Origin: Edaphochlamys debaryana
Lineage: Eukaryota > Chlorophyta > Chlorophyceae > Chlamydomonadales
NCBI GenBank assembly: GCA_016858145.1
Contig: JAEHOE010000041.1
Coordinates: forward strand, 1 to 64,000
Reading direction: 5' to 3'
Length of the DNA stretch: 64,000 nt
Shown: piece by piece, positions 11,283 through 21,810 of the stretch
Layout: every line of letters begins with the position of its first letter
Position numbering within the stretch: the first letter of the stretch is position 1
Program-made: the position numbers and the translations under genes
The notes under the pieces: model-generated
Told to the model about the DNA's origin: nothing
Database searches by the model: none
Seen by the model: only the letters and a program-made list of their open reading frames with translations

Positions 11283-12886
11283 CTTGCCGGGCGGCGCGAC
11301 GCTACCAAAGCGACCTACGCCTGCTGTTGGAGCCTTGGCGGCTGAAAGGAGGGGCAGCGCGAGGGAGACGGGACAGGGTGATTCTAGGGCGATTGCAGGT
11401 TGAGGTGTCGGTCATGTTCCATCGAGATTGAGCGTGTGAGCACGAGATGCGGGTGTGGTGAGAGTGGTGTGTTTAGCGGGGCCAGCGCCGAGCAGCCCCC
11501 GAAAGCGTGCAGGCCCCTCGTTCGGTCGCCCATGCCCGAAATATCAAGCACCGAGGCCGCCTCCCAGACCGGACGAAACGTGCCCACACGCGTGCGTCCC
11601 GTACGTCTCCCGCGACCTCTAAGCCCCTGCCGCTATTCGGGCCCGGGCCGGCCAAGCGGCGGCTAGCGACCCACCGCCATGCAGCCTCGGTCGCGGGGGC
11701 GGTCGCTGGCTCGTTGACGGTGGCTCCATGCGGGCTAGGTCTCATGCGCGCAGACTGCGTGTTGTGGGGACTTGCGGAGCTCTGCAAGAGTCTCTGTGGC
11801 ACCAAACGCGACTGTACGGCACCCGGGCAGATTTTTTGGGGCAATGGCTACACGTATCTGGGGCTCGGGGCGCCTCTGTGCTGCCCGAAACAGCCCCGGC
11901 AGGCCGGCAGGCCTCTTCGTGGCTCCAAACCCTTACGTTCAGGGGGCAAGTGCAAGCGCCTTTGCTGTGTAGGCTCCGCGCAACCTGGTTGGCTCTCGCC
12001 AGAAGGCTTCCCAGCTCCCCGTGCCGTCTTCTACATGGTCAAATAGACGAGCGGCGACTGAGTTTCCATGCGCGGTCGCTTCGCGATCGGGAGCGACCAG
12101 CGACCGGCTCGGTCGCTGAGTCGCGATTCTCCGCGCATTTTCACCGCGAAAGGTGTCGCGGCCGCTTTTGAGCCGCGTGGCCTGCTCCGAGGGACAGGCA
12201 TTGTAGGAACTTCAAGCTGCCTTTGCACAGCATTGCAAGGGCCGTCGTCGCGACGCGGCCATGTGGCAAATGTGCGACCGGGAGGCCGACGTCTGACGTG
12301 GTGGCCCGTGAGGTACACGCGGCAGACTCTTGAGCGCGAGGTCTGTACAGCGGTGTTCGTGCCCAGTTGGGGGGGGAGGGCGGTGTCAACCCCGGGTCGC
12401 CACGCGGCTAGAGTTCGTGCACTTCGACGGGGTCGATCGCGCTGCCGCGGTCCGTCTTCATCTGAGTGCGGCAGCGGCATCCTCCCGCGTTCTCGATTAA
12501 AACAGGGAGTTAGCTGTCCGCGGCTGGTGTAGAGTCAGTCCTTCCTTACCGCCGCGGGAGTTGTGGGGTGGCGCTGGGGTGCGCAGAGCTCGCGGCCCTG
12601 GGGCGCGCGGGCAACTCGAGTCGGGTTCGTGTCAGGCCGTGTCGTCCACCGAGCAGGCCACGGAGTCCACGGAGTCGCGATCGCCTGCCTGCAGCGCGCC
12701 CGTAAAATTCAATCTAGTGCGAATTTAAGCCCGGTTGCCATAAGCCGACCGCTCCTTCAGTCGGCGGCTCGCGTTCCACGTGTCCTGGCCGCTTCTGGCC
12801 ATCTCACCAGCGACTTAAGCACACTGCACGAGACTAGAGGCTATACTGTAACCCTCGCGGTTCTAGGCCTTTATACCTCGATCGAA
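11283..12886. promoter_or_regulatory. divergent intergenic region with a dispersed repeat copy
   Basis: This 1.6 kb lies between the divergently transcribed RING gene (-, start 11282) and aminotransferase gene (+, start 12887), so it should hold both promoters. I see no convincing TATA element. About 11874-12060 is one copy of a dispersed repeat whose second copy sits in intron 3 of the aminotransferase (about 14841-15045). The open frames here are not protein-like. Confidence 0.5.
11874..12060 (+). repeat. dispersed repeat, copy A
   Basis: Nearly the same ~110-bp core occurs here and at about 14841-14950, starting CTGTGCTGCCCGAAACAGCC and including CCAAACCCTTACGTTCAGGG. Similarity continues, more diverged, through CTTCCCAGCTC and a GACGAGCGG block. 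Both copies have the same orientation. There is no coding potential and no terminal repeats, so this is probably a degraded non-autonomous element. Confidence 0.8.
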
Positions 12887-15800
12887 ATGCCGCCCGATGG
12901 CGCTGCTCCGGCCAAGCCGCTCAACGAGCTCTTCAGCTCGCTGCCCACGACCATCTTTGAGGTCATGAGCAAGCTTGGTGAGGCGCGGGGGCCGCGCGGG
13001 CGTCGCGGGCGTCAGGAGGGCTGGAGGGGGCTCGAGGGAGACGCAGGCTCTGCCCCTGGGCCAGTTGCTACTCAGCTACTCCCCACACCCGAAGACCCAG
13101 CTACAGACGCTGTGCAGCTCAAAGGGAGAGCAGCCTGGGCTGAGGCAAGAAGAGTGGCACTGCTCTTTCGCCGCTTGCTGTTCAGCTGGTCCCATCACCC
13201 AGGCTTGGGCCAGACCCTAGGTCTGGGCCTTAAGAGGGGGTGTTAACGCTACCAACCCTGGAGATTACCAGCGGGGCTTCGGTTCCACACTTCCCCCGGG
13301 GATTTCAGGGATGCAGAGCTAACAAACCTTGAGGTCATCAGCGGGACAGCACCGCGTCACCCCAATCTGGCCGGGGGCTGGGCGCTTGGGCGATGCCACC
13401 GGTATCAGGGCTGGCGGGACTGTGCTGCGTGCAGGAGGCGGATGCGTCGAGGGGAGGGCAGGGAGGTGGAGGGGGTCTGCGTCTTAGTCATGTGTGGAGG
13501 GCTGCTCGTAGTCATGTGTGCGTGTTTGGGGCGGGGGGAGGAGGGCGAAAGCAGGGGGATGGCACATGGTCGGTCCGGGCACCTCTGGCGCTGCAGCTCC
13601 CGCCCCCGGCCCCGACCTTTGCAGCGTCACCCCCCCTTCCCTCTTGCACCCATCCGTGCCAAGCCCTGCCTTGCGGCCCTGGCCCCCCAATGCCCGCACC
13701 AGCGCCCCCACACCCGCGCCTGCACCCCTCCTCTCCCGCACAGTGACACGCACCTCCCCCCCATGATTGCATCGCACGAGCGGCTGAGCCTGACCACCCT
13801 CCAAAGCGCCCCCACCCGCACACCCCTCCCCCTGCCTACACCCCTTCCACCCTCAACCCCCCCCCCCCATGCCCCAACCCCACCACACCCCTTCCCATGC
13901 CCCCACCCCCCAGCCATGGAGCATCAGTCAGTCAACCTCGGCCAGGGCTTTCCGGACGCCGAGGGGCCCGAGAGCATGAAGAAGGTGCGGGGCCCGCCCG
14001 GGGCCCGCTTCGGGCCTGCGTGGGCCTTCCTTGGGCCCCGTCCTTAAGACCCGTGGTCTCTCAAGGAACCCCCAGACCGGCTGCCTGGGGCCGCCTGGGG
14101 ACATTCCATGGCCCCTGGGGCCTCATGGGGTTGCAGGGCCACCAGTCTCGGGCAGTGCGGCCCCCCCCCCCGCAATAAGACAGCGCGGCCCTACTGCCCC
14201 GCCTTCGCATGCCGCCATACGCCTCTTTCCCCCTCCCACGTGCCTTGCCCTCTCGATCCTGGATCCTGGTACTCGGATCCAGATCGCATCTGCCGCCATG
14301 TACGACTTCCACAACCAGTACCCCTCCCTGCTTGGGGTGCCGGAGCTGAGGCAGGCGGTGGCTAAGCATAGCGAGAGGGAGCAGGTGGGGATGGGGGGTG
14401 TGTGGGGGGGGGGGTTGGAGGGGGGGGGGTTGGGGGGTGGGTGGGGGGTTCGTAGCATTGAAGGAGCGAAAGGAGAGATAGAGCGGCAGCCAGCGAGCCC
14501 GATGTGCACCGGGAGCAGGTGGGGTTGGGGGTGGGGGCGGGGCCAGGGGGGGTTGGAGGGCCAAGGGCGCGTAGGGCCCGCAACGCAGCGGGCGGCGATG
14601 TGCCCATGCCCCATGCTTCCGCCGCCGAGGCCGGGGCCGTGGGGGGGAATGCGGTTGGGGTTGAGGGGGTTGGGGAGGGGGGCGTGTTCGTTGCTGGGCG
14701 GGACCGTGCCGCCATGGGGGATGGGGAGGGGCGACATGGGGGGAATGAAACATGAAAGGGTGGATGGGAGGGGGCAAGTGGGAGGACTGACTGGACCCCT
14801 TGCGGCCGAGAGGAGGGGCAGCGCTCAAGGCGCATGCGCTTCTGTGCTGCCCGAAACAGCCCCGGCAGACCGGCAGGCCTCTTCATGGCTCCAAACCCTT
14901 ACGTTCAGGGGGCAAGTGCAAGCGCCTTCGCTGTGAAGGCTCTGCACAACCTGCCGTGGCGCTAGCTAGCCACAGGGCTTCCCAGCTCGTCTTTATGTCT
15001 GGACTTCGTCTAGTGACGAGCGGATACTGGGCCTGCATGCGTGGTCGCGTCGCCCCTGCTTGCTTCAGGGCTGCTCCCGCCAATCAGCCCCCGGTGCCCC
15101 AGCTCCCCGTGCGCATACACACACGCTTTCCCCCTCCAACCCGCCCCTACACACGTGCCCGCCGCCCATACACACACGCTCTCCCCCTCCGCCCCCCAGG
15201 GCATCCCCGTGGACTGGGCCACCGAGACGCTGGTGACTGTGGGCGCCACGGAGGGGCTGGCGAGCGCCTTCCTGGGCCTGATCAACCCGGGAGACGAGGT
15301 GGGGGGCGGAGGGGCGGGGGGCGGAGGGGTGGGGGGCGGAGGGAGGGGGGCGGAGGGAGGGGGGCAATGCCGAGGTCCTGGTCTTTGCTGCGGCCCCCAT
15401 AAAGTCCAGAATGCGGGGCTGAGGCTGGGGGTTGAAGCGGAGGTGGAAGCGTGTGTTGGGTATCGAGGAAACCATAAGCAAGCAGAAAGCCCGGCGAGAT
15501 CCCGAAGTTGTGAGGCGCCAGCTCCTCCCGACATACTGAAATGTTGCGGTTGGTGAAGCTCCGCGAGCCCAGAGCGAGCGGTGGAAGCGTGTGTGTATGG
15601 GAGGCAGGCACGTGTTGTCTGTTAGTAAGGCGGGGCATTACTGATGCCGAGGTCCTGGTCTTGGTCCCGACCCCGGGCCCTACACCGGTACCCCGCTGCG
15701 CTCCACTCCACCCTCTGCTCTGCTCCCACACGGGTCTTCCCCCACTGCCTGCGCCCACGACTGCCCTCACGTTTGCGCGTCCACTCCCTCCCCTCCCCCC

Positions 15801-18800
15801 ACCCCCTCCCACCCCTCCCCTCAGGTCATCATGTTTGACCCCATGGTGAGGCAAGGGGGGGGGGGTGCATGAGATGTTGATTACCGGTCGATCTGGAAAT
15901 CCTGGAGGAGGCACTGAGGGCGGTTGGGATCTGGGTCCTGGGGTGAAGGGCCACGGTCCAGAGCCTGCCCGCCCTCGACCCCTCGCCTACCCCAGCACCC
16001 GTTTTCCCCCCATGCCCCCGCCGCAGTACGACAGCTACACGTCCATGGCCAAGCGCAGCGGCGCCACCATCAAGTGAGATCTCAGCGATCTGAGATCCGG
16101 GATCTAAACACAGGATCTGTGACCCGTTAGCCGTAGGCGCGGACTGTCGAGCAGGGCGAGGGCCCGCAGGCGCTAGGAGGCGACGCAAACCGACTGGCCC
16201 GGCAGCCCCTTCCACCGGCCACTAACCCACCCATGGCCTGCCCCCCGTCCTCGCCCTGTGATCCCATGTGATCCCAGGCCCGTACGGCTGCGGCTGCCCG
16301 ACTTCTCCGTACCGTTGGACGAGCTGGCGGCGGCGGTTGGCCCCGCCACCAAGATGATCATGATCAACACGCCCCACAACCCCAGCGGCAAGGTGCGTGC
16401 GCGTGCCGTACTGCCGCACCGCCGCCCCGCAACCGTCAACCCTAACCGCCAACTCCCAACCGCCAACCGCCCGCAGGTGTTCACGCTCCCCGAGCTGGAG
16501 GCCATAGCGGCGCTGTGCATCAAGCACGACCTCATCGCCCTGTGCGACGAGGTGGGGTTTGGGGGACTCGGAAGGGGGGCTCGGAAAGGGGTTTCGGAAA
16601 GGGGTTTCGGAAAGGGGGTTCAGAAAGGGGGGTCGGAAAGGGGGGTCGGAAGGGGAGGCCGGAAGGGGGGGCCGGAAAGGGGGCGCGGCATTGCCGTTCC
16701 TAGAGCTCTTGACTCTCTTGCCCCCGAGCCCGCAACCCCTGCTGGGCCTGTTTAAACCCGTCCCCCCCGCATCCCCTCGGTGCGCACCGGGCCCCCAACC
16801 CCCCATACACCCCACGCTATTCCGCCGTGAACCCCCCAAACCCCATCTCCCTCCTCCCCCCTCCCCCCCTGTCAGGTGTACGAGCACCTGGTCTTTCGCG
16901 GCGCCAAGCACGTGTCCCTCCGCTCCCTGCCGGGCATGGAGGAGCGCTGCGTGCGGCTGGGCTCCGCGGGCAAGACCTTCTCCTTCACAGCCTGGAAGGT
17001 GGGGCGGGGGCTCCTCGTCGTGTGCTGACCCTGTGTGAGTTGCAAGGAAAGCGTAATCATCGTTGTGTGCTAACCCTGGGATTCAGTGTACATATGCATT
17101 CAGTCAGCTAGCACTCTTGGAAGCCCTGTCAGCCGTGTTTGTGTGTCATTGCCGTTGCCGTTGCTGTTGCTGAAGCTTGCGGTTTGATGGACTGTCGCGC
17201 TAGTTTGTTAGGCCAGCGTCAACCCGGCCCATCTATTTATTCTTTCCATCTTTCCGATGTATACAATCTCTGTCATCTACCTCGTGCCCCACGGCGTTCC
17301 GGCGCCAACGGCACCTCGGAAGTTTGATCTTCCGGTCGGCGCCCCCCGCTGTGTCCCGCCAGGTGGGCTGGATGAGCGGCCCCGCGCGGCTGCTCAACCC
17401 CATCATCAAGGCACACCAGGCAAGGGGCCGGGGGGGGGGGAAGAGGGAGAATGGGAGGGGGGGATGACGTCATGGGGTGCAGGGGGGGAGGCTCGCGGCT
17501 GCTCAACCCCATCATCAAGGCACACCAGGCAAGTGGGAGGGGGAGGGAGAGGGAAGTTGGGGGAGAGGGAGAGGGGGAGATCAACACGCAGGGGGTAGGC
17601 GCGATAGGCTCTCGACGTGCTGAACCCCGTCCCTCTTCTCCCGCCTCCCCCCAGTTCCTGGTGTTCACGGTGCCCTCAAGCCTTCAGCGGGCGGTGGCTC
17701 ACGGACTGGACAGCGAGGCGGAGTTCTACCAGTGAGGGGGGGAGGGCCTGAGAGGGGGGGAGGACCTGAGAGGGGAGGACCTGCGAGGGGGGGTGGATGG
17801 AAGGGGGGGTTGGAGAGGGGAGGGAATGGACAGCGAGGCGGGGTTATACCGGTGAGCGGCAAGGCGGGCGGGGGGGGGGGGGAAGGGACTGAGGGGAGGG
17901 GAGCGGAGGGTGCGCCCGCCGTGACAAACCGCCTCCCATCCCTCGGACCCCTCGCCCCTTTCCCCTTCCCTCTTGCCATCCTTACCCTCCGCCCCCTCCG
18001 TCCTTCCCTCCGCCCCCCTCGCCCCTCAACAGCTCCCTGGGCCCCTCCCTGGAAGCCAAGCGGCAGCTGCTCGAGTCCCTTACCCTCCCCCCCTCCCCCT
18101 GCCCCTCCCCCTCTCCCTCCCCCCCTCTCCTCAACAGCTCCCTGGGCCCCTCCCTGGAGGCCAAGCGGCAGCTGCTGGAGGCGCAGCTGGAGGGCCTGGG
18201 CTTCGAGCTGCTGCCGGCGCACGGGGCGTACTTCCTGGTGGCTGACGTCAGGTGGGGGGCAGGGGGGGGAGGGGGTCCTTACAGGGGGGGTAGGGTAGGG
18301 TGGTGACGTGGTTGCCATTAGCACGCCAGGCCAGGGAGGATGCGATCATCATAGTATGAAGCAGCTCGGAGCAGAGGCCGAGAGAGGTTAGGTGCGTAGC
18401 GCCACCTCCTGTGCTGGCTATGTACTGGGTATGAGCCTCCCATGCCAGCAACCGCTCAGCAACAAACACCCATACGCATACCAGAGCCACCCTAGCAACA
18501 GCCAACTGCTGGTCGTTCAACCAATGCGAGGGGCTCACTAGGGAGCCGCACCGCTGCCGTTCCTGGGAAGGCCACGTGGTGCTGATCACGTGCGCCCCCC
18601 TCTCACCCCGTTCCCCCTCCCCGTTCCCCCCTCACCCCTTCCCCCCTTTGGCCCCGCAGCAAGTTCCTGCGCCCCGGGGAGGACGACGTGGGCTTCGCCC
18701 CCTCCTTTCGTCATCAAGCTCTTCATCCCCCTCCTTTCGTCATCAAGCTTTGACTTCGTTCCTCCCCCCTTCCCCCGCCCCCCCCCCCGCAGCAAGTTCC

Positions 18801-19656
18801 TGCGCCCCGGGGAGGACGACGTGGGCTTCGCCCCCTCCTTTCGTCATCAAGCTCTTCATCCCCCTCCTTTCGTCATCAAGCTTTGACTTCGTTCCTCCCC
18901 CTTCCCCCCGCCCCCCCCCGCAGCAAGTTCCTGCGCCCCGGGGAGGACGACGTGGGCTTCGCCCCCTCCTTTCGTCATCAAGCTCTTCATCCCCCTCCTT
19001 TCGTCATCAAGCTTTGACTTCGTTCCTCCCCCTTCCCCCCGCGCCCCCCCGCAGCAAGTTCCTGCGCCCCGGGGAGGACGACGTGGGCTTCGCCAAGCGC
19101 CTGACGGTGGAGGGGGGGGTCACCACCATCCCCATCTCGGGTGGGGGAGGGGGAGGAAGGGGGGAAGGGGGGGAAGGAGGAGGAAGAGGGGGAGGGGGTT
19201 GGCAGGGAGGAAGGAGGAGGGAGGAGGGAGGTTTCACGACCACTCCCATCGTGGTTAGGGGAAGGGGGAGGGGGAGTGGGATGGGGTGCGGGGGGAGGGG
19301 GGAGGGGGCAAGGGGGGGCGTCTGGGCCGGGGTGGGACGGTGAGGTGCACTCGAGCCTTCCCTCGGCCCCCCAACAGTGCTAACAAGCCCTTTCTGGGGA
19401 CCCCTTCCTCCATGCACAGCACGGACGGCCCATGTGCCCTCATGTCTCTCTTTCCGCCTCCCCCTCATCTCCCCCCTCCCCTCTTGCCTCCTTGCCTACC
19501 CCCCCCCCAGGCTTCTACGTCGGCCCCAGCCCCCCCACCCACCTCGTCCGCTTCTGCTACTGCAAGGAGGACGCCAAGCTGAAGGCCGCGGGCGAGCGGC
19601 TGAGGGCCTACCTGGGGCCGGGGGGCAAGGGCTGCCCCGAGCCGGCGTCCGCCTAA
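12887..19656 (+). CDS. kynurenine/glutamine-type class I aminotransferase (KAT/CCBL family)
   Basis: Fourteen exons: 12887-12977, 13914-13984, 14283-14384, 15200-15298, 15825-15845, 16027-16073, 16278-16392, 16477-16551, 16876-16998, 17363-17419, 17655-17731, 18138-18251, 19055-19140, 19511-19656; 1224 nt, 407 residues, all phases agree. It is a PLP fold-type I transaminase: NLGQGFPD near residue 40, NTPHNPSGK, CDEVYEHLVF, Schiff-base Lys240 in SAGKTFS, GWMSGP, and substrate-carboxylate Arg in HLVRFCYCK. Family members transaminate kynurenine, glutamine or methionine with 2-oxoacids and can act as cysteine-S-conjugate beta-lyases; exact substrate is not readable. No targeting peptide is evident. 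Oddities: a 21-nt micro-exon (15825-15845), a GC-AG intron (17420-17654), and decoy copies of four exon edges. Intron 3 holds a dispersed repeat. Confidence 0.95.
14841..15045 (+). repeat. dispersed repeat, copy B, inside aminotransferase intron 3
   Basis: This is the second copy of the element at about 11874-12060, in the same orientation. A short flanking match (GAGGGGCAGCGC) lies directly upstream here at about 14812, but about 500 bp upstream of copy A (about 11347), so copy B looks internally deleted relative to the longer element. It lies entirely in an intron and does not affect the reading frame. Confidence 0.75.
17384..17858 (+). repeat. duplicated donor edges of aminotransferase exons 10 and 11
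   Basis: The last ~36 nt of exon 10 plus its GC donor (CACCAG|GCAAG) are repeated at about 17494-17533, within intron 10. The end of exon 11 with its GTGAG donor (about 17705-17736) is repeated in slightly changed form at about 17826-17856, within intron 11. Both decoys lie downstream of the functional donor, so they are intronic. Confidence 0.85.
18033..18175 (+). repeat. duplicated acceptor edge of aminotransferase exon 12
   Basis: Two copies of an acceptor (CTCAACAG) plus the first ~40 nt of exon 12 start at 18033 and 18138. The second continues the conserved protein. The copies are 105 nt apart, a multiple of three, with no stop between them, so using the first acceptor would insert 35 residues in frame, including a repeat of HSLGPSLEAKRQ. 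Alternative splicing is possible but unproven. Confidence 0.9.
18660..19097 (+). repeat. four-copy acceptor/exon-start repeat of aminotransferase exon 13
   Basis: The acceptor and first ~43 nt of exon 13 occur at 18660, 18793, 18924 and 19055 (spacing 133, 131, 131). Copies one to three run into a C-rich tract with CTTTCGTCATCAAGCT repeats; only copy four continues into KRLTVEGG. The spacings between copies two, three and four are 2 mod 3, so use of those upstream acceptors would shift the frame. Confidence 0.95.
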
Positions 19657-21810
19657 GTGCCGGCGTGACTCGGTGGTGGGAGACTCGACAGAGCGGTGGC
19701 CTTGCCGGATAATTCGTCGCGGAAGCGAGAGGTTGTCAGACGGAGCCGGGGAGGGACGAGCGAGGGCTGCCCCGAGCCGGCGCCAGCATGAGTGCCGGCG
19801 TGAGTCGTGGTGTGGCGACTCGAGGGAGCGGTGGCTAGGCGAAGCCGTGCTGGGGCCAGGCCAGTACAGGAAGCGGGGGGTGAGTGAGCGTCTTGGGTTC
19901 TGGCTAGGCGAAGCCGTGCTGGGGCCAGGCCAGTACAGGAAGCGGGGGGTGAGTGAGCGTCTTGGGTTCTGGCTAGGCGGCGGCGGCGGGAGCGGGGGAC
20001 AGCGGGCTCTTGCGGAAGGCCCCTCAAGCGGGTGACAGGACCTCGCCAGGAGCTGTGGCTAGGCTTGTGGGGTTCGTGGGGCAAGGGCGGGCGGGGCTGC
20101 GGGCTTGGGCGATTGGGGGAAGCTGCAGGTTTTGTCGGGGGCGAGCAGGCGCGGGTATCAAGGGGGAGGGGGGAGGGCGGTTGCCGCCTTGCCGGGGACG
20201 GAGGCGGGCAGTCGCTTGGCGGGCTGGGGTGCGGGCAGCGGGGATGATGCTGATAATGTGCTTGCGTGGATTGAACCGGGCGGTGCAGGAGTGAGCGGCG
20301 CTTGCGAGGGTTGAAGTTGAGGGCAAAATGGACAGCAAGGAGCCACAAAAGGCACTGAAGATGCTGACGGTATTGCAGCTGGCAGGAGTCGAGTGGGATG
20401 CGAGTGCGGTCGCTAGGAGTGAGCGCCAAAGCAGGCTTCGGGCGTGCTTCAGGCGGGTTTTGCCCGAACCGTCTGTGATGCTGAGAGGCCGTGGAAGGCC
20501 TTCCGACGTCGAGGGCCTTTGGAAATCTTCTCTAGTCAACAAAGAACAAAGACTGCGCACTGCACAGCCGTTCAGCAGGAACACGCCAGGAACAGGCCAG
20601 GGGGCAGGGGGTCCGCACGATTCCACACGATTCAAGCGTGGTGTACTTTATTACACGTCCTACGACTCCTATCCCCCACCCCCCCGCGGCCGTGTCGCTG
20701 CCAGCGGGACGGTGGGCAGGAAGGCAAGCGCATGGAAGCGGGGCCTGGACTTGAGCAACGTGAGCCTCTTGTAGGTCATGAGGTGTGCTGGCTGGGCAGC
20801 AGGGGCGACGGACGCCGGAGCTACGGCTGGCCAATGTGGCCATTCCCCTGTGGCCTCCCATATCAGCACCCCCGGAGGCCTTAGCGAGGGGACAGGGGAG
20901 CTGCGACGGATGCTGGGGGCGGCTGAGCCACTCGAGCGCAACGGCTGCACGAGCCAGTCGGCGCGGGTTGCGGGCTTTGCACTCTGTGCTGAATGGCAGC
21001 AGGCGGCAGGGCAGGGACGAACACCAGCAAAGTTCCCATGTACAATAGAAGTGCAGAAAGCCAGAAAGGCGGCGGACTGGACTGGACTGGACTGGACTGG
21101 ACTGGACTGAAGGCCCTGGCGGGCCACTGCCATTACTGGGCGCTGGCCCGTGACAAGCCCGTGAGAACTTCCACCGGGGGTGGGTGGCCCGGGGAACACG
21201 TCTGCGGTCCCTCTGCCGTGCAGCCCCAGCACGGAGGAGATTGTGGAGAGGGGCACGCTCGGAGGGGCGGGCAACTGCAGTGCTTGAAGGGGGGGCCGGG
21301 CGGGGTACATGCCCAACTTTGAAATGCCGCAAGTGTTGGGAAGGTCGGCGGGGGCGACCGCCGCGCAACGCCAACGTCGGCTTCCACGCCTTTCGCAGAA
21401 GCCAGACATGTATGCTCTCTCCTCGCAGGGCGGTGAGGCCGGCCCTGCGCTTTTGGCGCATTGGCAGCTGCGGGCTGTACATTGGCATTGCGCGCCAAAG
21501 TGAGGGGGAGTTCCAAATTTACGCCGCCAGCCAATAGGGCATAGGGGAACGCGTCCCCCGCTTCAATCCGCGGCAGCCTGAACCAAACCAAGAGAACGCG
21601 TCTGCCGCAGAAGAAGCAGAAGATCGCGCGCCGTTCACTAGGCCTTCTCCGCACCAGAGCTTGTCTAAGCCGACCATACGAGCTATCACTCCACGTTGCG
21701 TGCTAAGCGGCAAGTCCTAGCTACTTACTCGGTCCCGGACGGGATCTTGGCGGTAGAAGAAACACCTCTAGCGGGTCTGAGCGCCCCTGAGTAGCGCATA
21801 GCAGTTCATC
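19657..21810. other. intergenic region with tandem repeats, upstream of importin beta
   Basis: It holds a diverged duplication of the aminotransferase 3' end (about 19636-19698 and 19774-19835, both around GAGCCGGCG...GTGCCGGCGTGA), a 69-bp tandem repeat at 19832-19969, and an ACTGG pentamer array at about 21075-21110. Open frames on either strand (for example + 20328-20774) resemble nothing I recognise and look compositional. The importin beta promoter should lie in the last few hundred bases; no clear core element was seen. Confidence 0.5.
19832..19969 (+). repeat. 69-bp tandem repeat, two copies
   Basis: Two essentially identical 69-bp units begin at 19832 and 19901, each starting TGGCTAGGCGAAGCCGTGCT. 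A third truncated copy begins at 19970 and breaks down after about 9 bases. Non-coding. Confidence 0.93.

Noticed and set aside
20328..20774. 148-codon plus-strand frame upstream of importin beta
   Set aside because: Starts with a plausible helix, but the rest is compositional and I could not connect it to any family or splice partner; left unannotated.
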